Shown: piece after piece, positions 62,807 through 64,000 of the stretch
Layout of the letters: each line of letters starts with the position of its first letter
Position numbering within the stretch: the stretch's first letter is position 1
Origin: Sipunculus nudus
Taxonomy: Eukaryota > Annelida > Sipuncula > Golfingiida > Sipunculidae
Direction of reading: 5' to 3'
NCBI GenBank assembly: GCA_026874595.1
Contig: CM049314.1
Span: 68,508,300 to 68,572,299, forward strand
DNA: 64,000 bases
The notes under the pieces: generated by a model
What the model saw: the letters and a program-made list of their open reading frames with translations, nothing else
Databases searched by the model: none
Told to the model about the DNA's origin: nothing
Translations under genes and position numbers: made by a program

Positions 62807-63042
62807 GGCTGGCCAAGTTTAAAACTGGTCTGGCCCAGATTAGAATTTTGAACTGGGCCAGCCAAAATCAAAATTTTGGTCTGGGCTGGCCCTAGCAACA
62901 GCCTGTCACCCCAAACGTCGATCTTAGATGAACTGAAGAACGATGGGCCTATCAGTTTATTTCCGAAGGCCGGAGTATCATATGTTGTCATGGCTAGGCT
63001 GGCCCAGTTTTAAATTGGGCCAGATTCTCATCTGGGCCTTGA
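62797..63042. repeat. Right inverted arm of the foldback element, part after the LINE
   Basis: Resumes with GGCTGGCCAAGTTTAAAACT and ends GATTCTCATCTGGGCCTTGA. A stretch of about 105 bp (62889-62994) has no counterpart in the left arm and seems to be a secondary insertion. Confidence 0.75.
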
Positions 63043-63052
63043 CATATACATG

Positions 63053-64000
63053 TACCACAGTATTCTTTTGTTTCAATTCATCATTTGGAGCCTTATGTTA
63101 AGAGTATATTGTTAACCACAATATGAATGCAACATTATGGAAGACCACTGCGATGCATTCCTTGATATATATATATGACTTGTATCACAACTCAAGTTAG
63201 GCTTACCAGCTTTAAGAGTTGTGTTTATTTGTCATGGCTATTTGTTGACATGACTTGGGGCTTGGATAACTGTGTATCTTGCTGAACCCATAGTTAAAAT
63301 GCTGTCCATCCACAGGCTGTTTATAAGACTTATGCTTATGTGGACCATGCTGAAATAGATACATGTACCTCATTTCTGCATTTACAATACACTACTTAAT
63401 TTGGTCCAAATGGAAGGTTGAAAATTTTAATTTCCAGATTTTTGTGTTTGATTTTTGGTTATTCATTCATATGATCGTCATGAGTTGGTAGAAAAAGTAT
63501 GAAGATAACTATAACAATGAAGGATGTGTCATTTTAAAACCACCAGGATTTCAGGTTTAATACATGTACCGTAGATATATTGATTTATGTGTGGCAATTG
63601 GGAAAATATAAATATTAGATTGATCACAAAGCAAATCTTACTTTTTTCCATTTCCATGTAATAATTTTCAGTTGGTCTGTACATTACCCAGTTCTTTCAC
63701 CTGAATTCTGCTAACTCAAATCATTACATGAATATATAACACTTGGGAGATTAGCTGAAACATTCATGATATTGAAAATATATATTTTTGGCTTTGTTGT
63801 TGGGCCATTCAGTATTCAATATCTACTAAAGTCTACAGTAATTCAATATTAACCTGAGATATATTTAAATGAACACTATATATGTGGATGATATCAATGT
63901 TGATCTGCTTGTTTGACTTTTGTCATGAATTCAGAGGACTGACAGGTCTAGCCTGAAGTTTGTCTTAGTTGCTCATTGCAATCTACCAGATCAAGTTTTT
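63053..64000. other. No gene seen
   Basis: AT-rich sequence beyond the foldback element; no glypican first exon recognised on the minus strand. Confidence 0.5.

Larger units (their letters stand above)
56286..63042. mobile_element. Foldback-type DNA element with long inverted arms, split by a LINE
   Basis: The two ends are inverted copies. The left begins TCGAGACCCAGATCAG and AATCTGGCCC; the reverse complement of the right begins TCAAGGCCCAGATGAG and AATCTGGCCC. The match continues colinearly for about 290 bp through motifs such as CAGTCCACCACAGGATTG and CAGACCAGATTTAAATCCTG. Each arm is built of degenerate short subunits of the form GATCTGGGCYRGCCCAG / TTAAAATC. Removing the nested LINE (58233-62796) leaves about 2.2 kb: left arm, about 1.39 kb of AT-rich interior, right arm. 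No transposase was recognised, so it is non-autonomous. The flanks CATATATATG (56276-56285) and CATATACATG (63043-63052) may be a 10-bp target duplication with one mismatch, though their palindromic character makes this uncertain. Confidence 0.8.
54961..64000 (-). other. Sequence upstream of the CC exon, presumed first glypican intron
   Basis: It begins with the TTTTCAG acceptor of the CC exon. No signal-peptide exon, CpG-rich promoter or start codon in good context was recognised out to 64000. The stretch is dominated by the foldback element and the LINE nested in it at 56286-63042. The outer flanks (54.97-56.27 kb and 63.05-64.0 kb) look unique. Confidence 0.5.

Noticed and set aside
63053-64000. 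Search for the glypican signal-peptide exon
   Set aside because: No minus-strand ATG followed by a hydrophobic run and a phase-1 donor was found.

Overview
This is eukaryotic, AT-rich, almost entirely non-coding DNA. It comes from an animal genome and looks like intronic sequence of a marine lophotrochozoan, most likely a mollusc. That assignment is an inference from the style of the repeats: tandem-unit elements with hairpin 3' ends, GACGGACGGAC tails, TGACCTTGACCTTTGACC arrays and GGTGGCGCCACC palindromes. No search could be run, so the species is open.

The only host gene I can support is a glypican of the GPC3/GPC5/Drosophila dally class on the minus strand. Two internal exons are visible: 54784-54960 (177 bp) and 21702-22405 (704 bp). 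Each has an AG acceptor and a GTAAGT donor, and they join in phase (one base plus two bases rebuild a GAA codon). They carry what correspond to conserved cysteines 2-11 of the 14 in the family. The signal-peptide exon and the C-terminal exons (last cysteines, heparan-sulfate attachment sites, GPI signal) were not found, so the gene probably continues past both ends of the window. The intron between the two exons is about 32.4 kb.

The rest of the window is intron and its mobile DNA. From left to right: a DR1-bearing repeat family (0.36-0.78 kb, 2.3-2.75 kb, again at 22.6-23.2 kb, with a tail at 46.4 kb); a (TA)53 microsatellite; a CpG-containing GC island at 9.6-9.9 kb; an array of about 146-bp units at 10.06-11.3 kb; several tandem blocks at 11.4-18.4 kb; a nested pair of tandem-unit elements at 36.8-40.2 kb; a second copy of the inner, Helitron-like element at 44.3-45.2 kb; a small TIR element at 45.55-46.04 kb; and at 56.29-63.04 kb a foldback element with long inverted arms, into whose right arm a LINE has inserted.

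The LINE is the only long ORF. It is an uninterrupted ORF2 of about 1255 aa with an APE-type endonuclease, a reverse transcriptase with YADD and a C-terminal Cys/His motif, and it resembles the L1/Tx1 group. It has a 29-base poly(A) and a perfect 14-bp target-site duplication, so it is a young insertion. Most other short ORFs are chance readings or translations of repeats. The observations I find most worth following are the nested LINE/foldback locus, the Helitron-like termini of the 37-kb and 44-kb elements, and the recurrence of two protein-binding-like motifs (nuclear-receptor DR1 and the GGTGGCGCCACC palindrome) in unrelated tandem repeat families within this gene.
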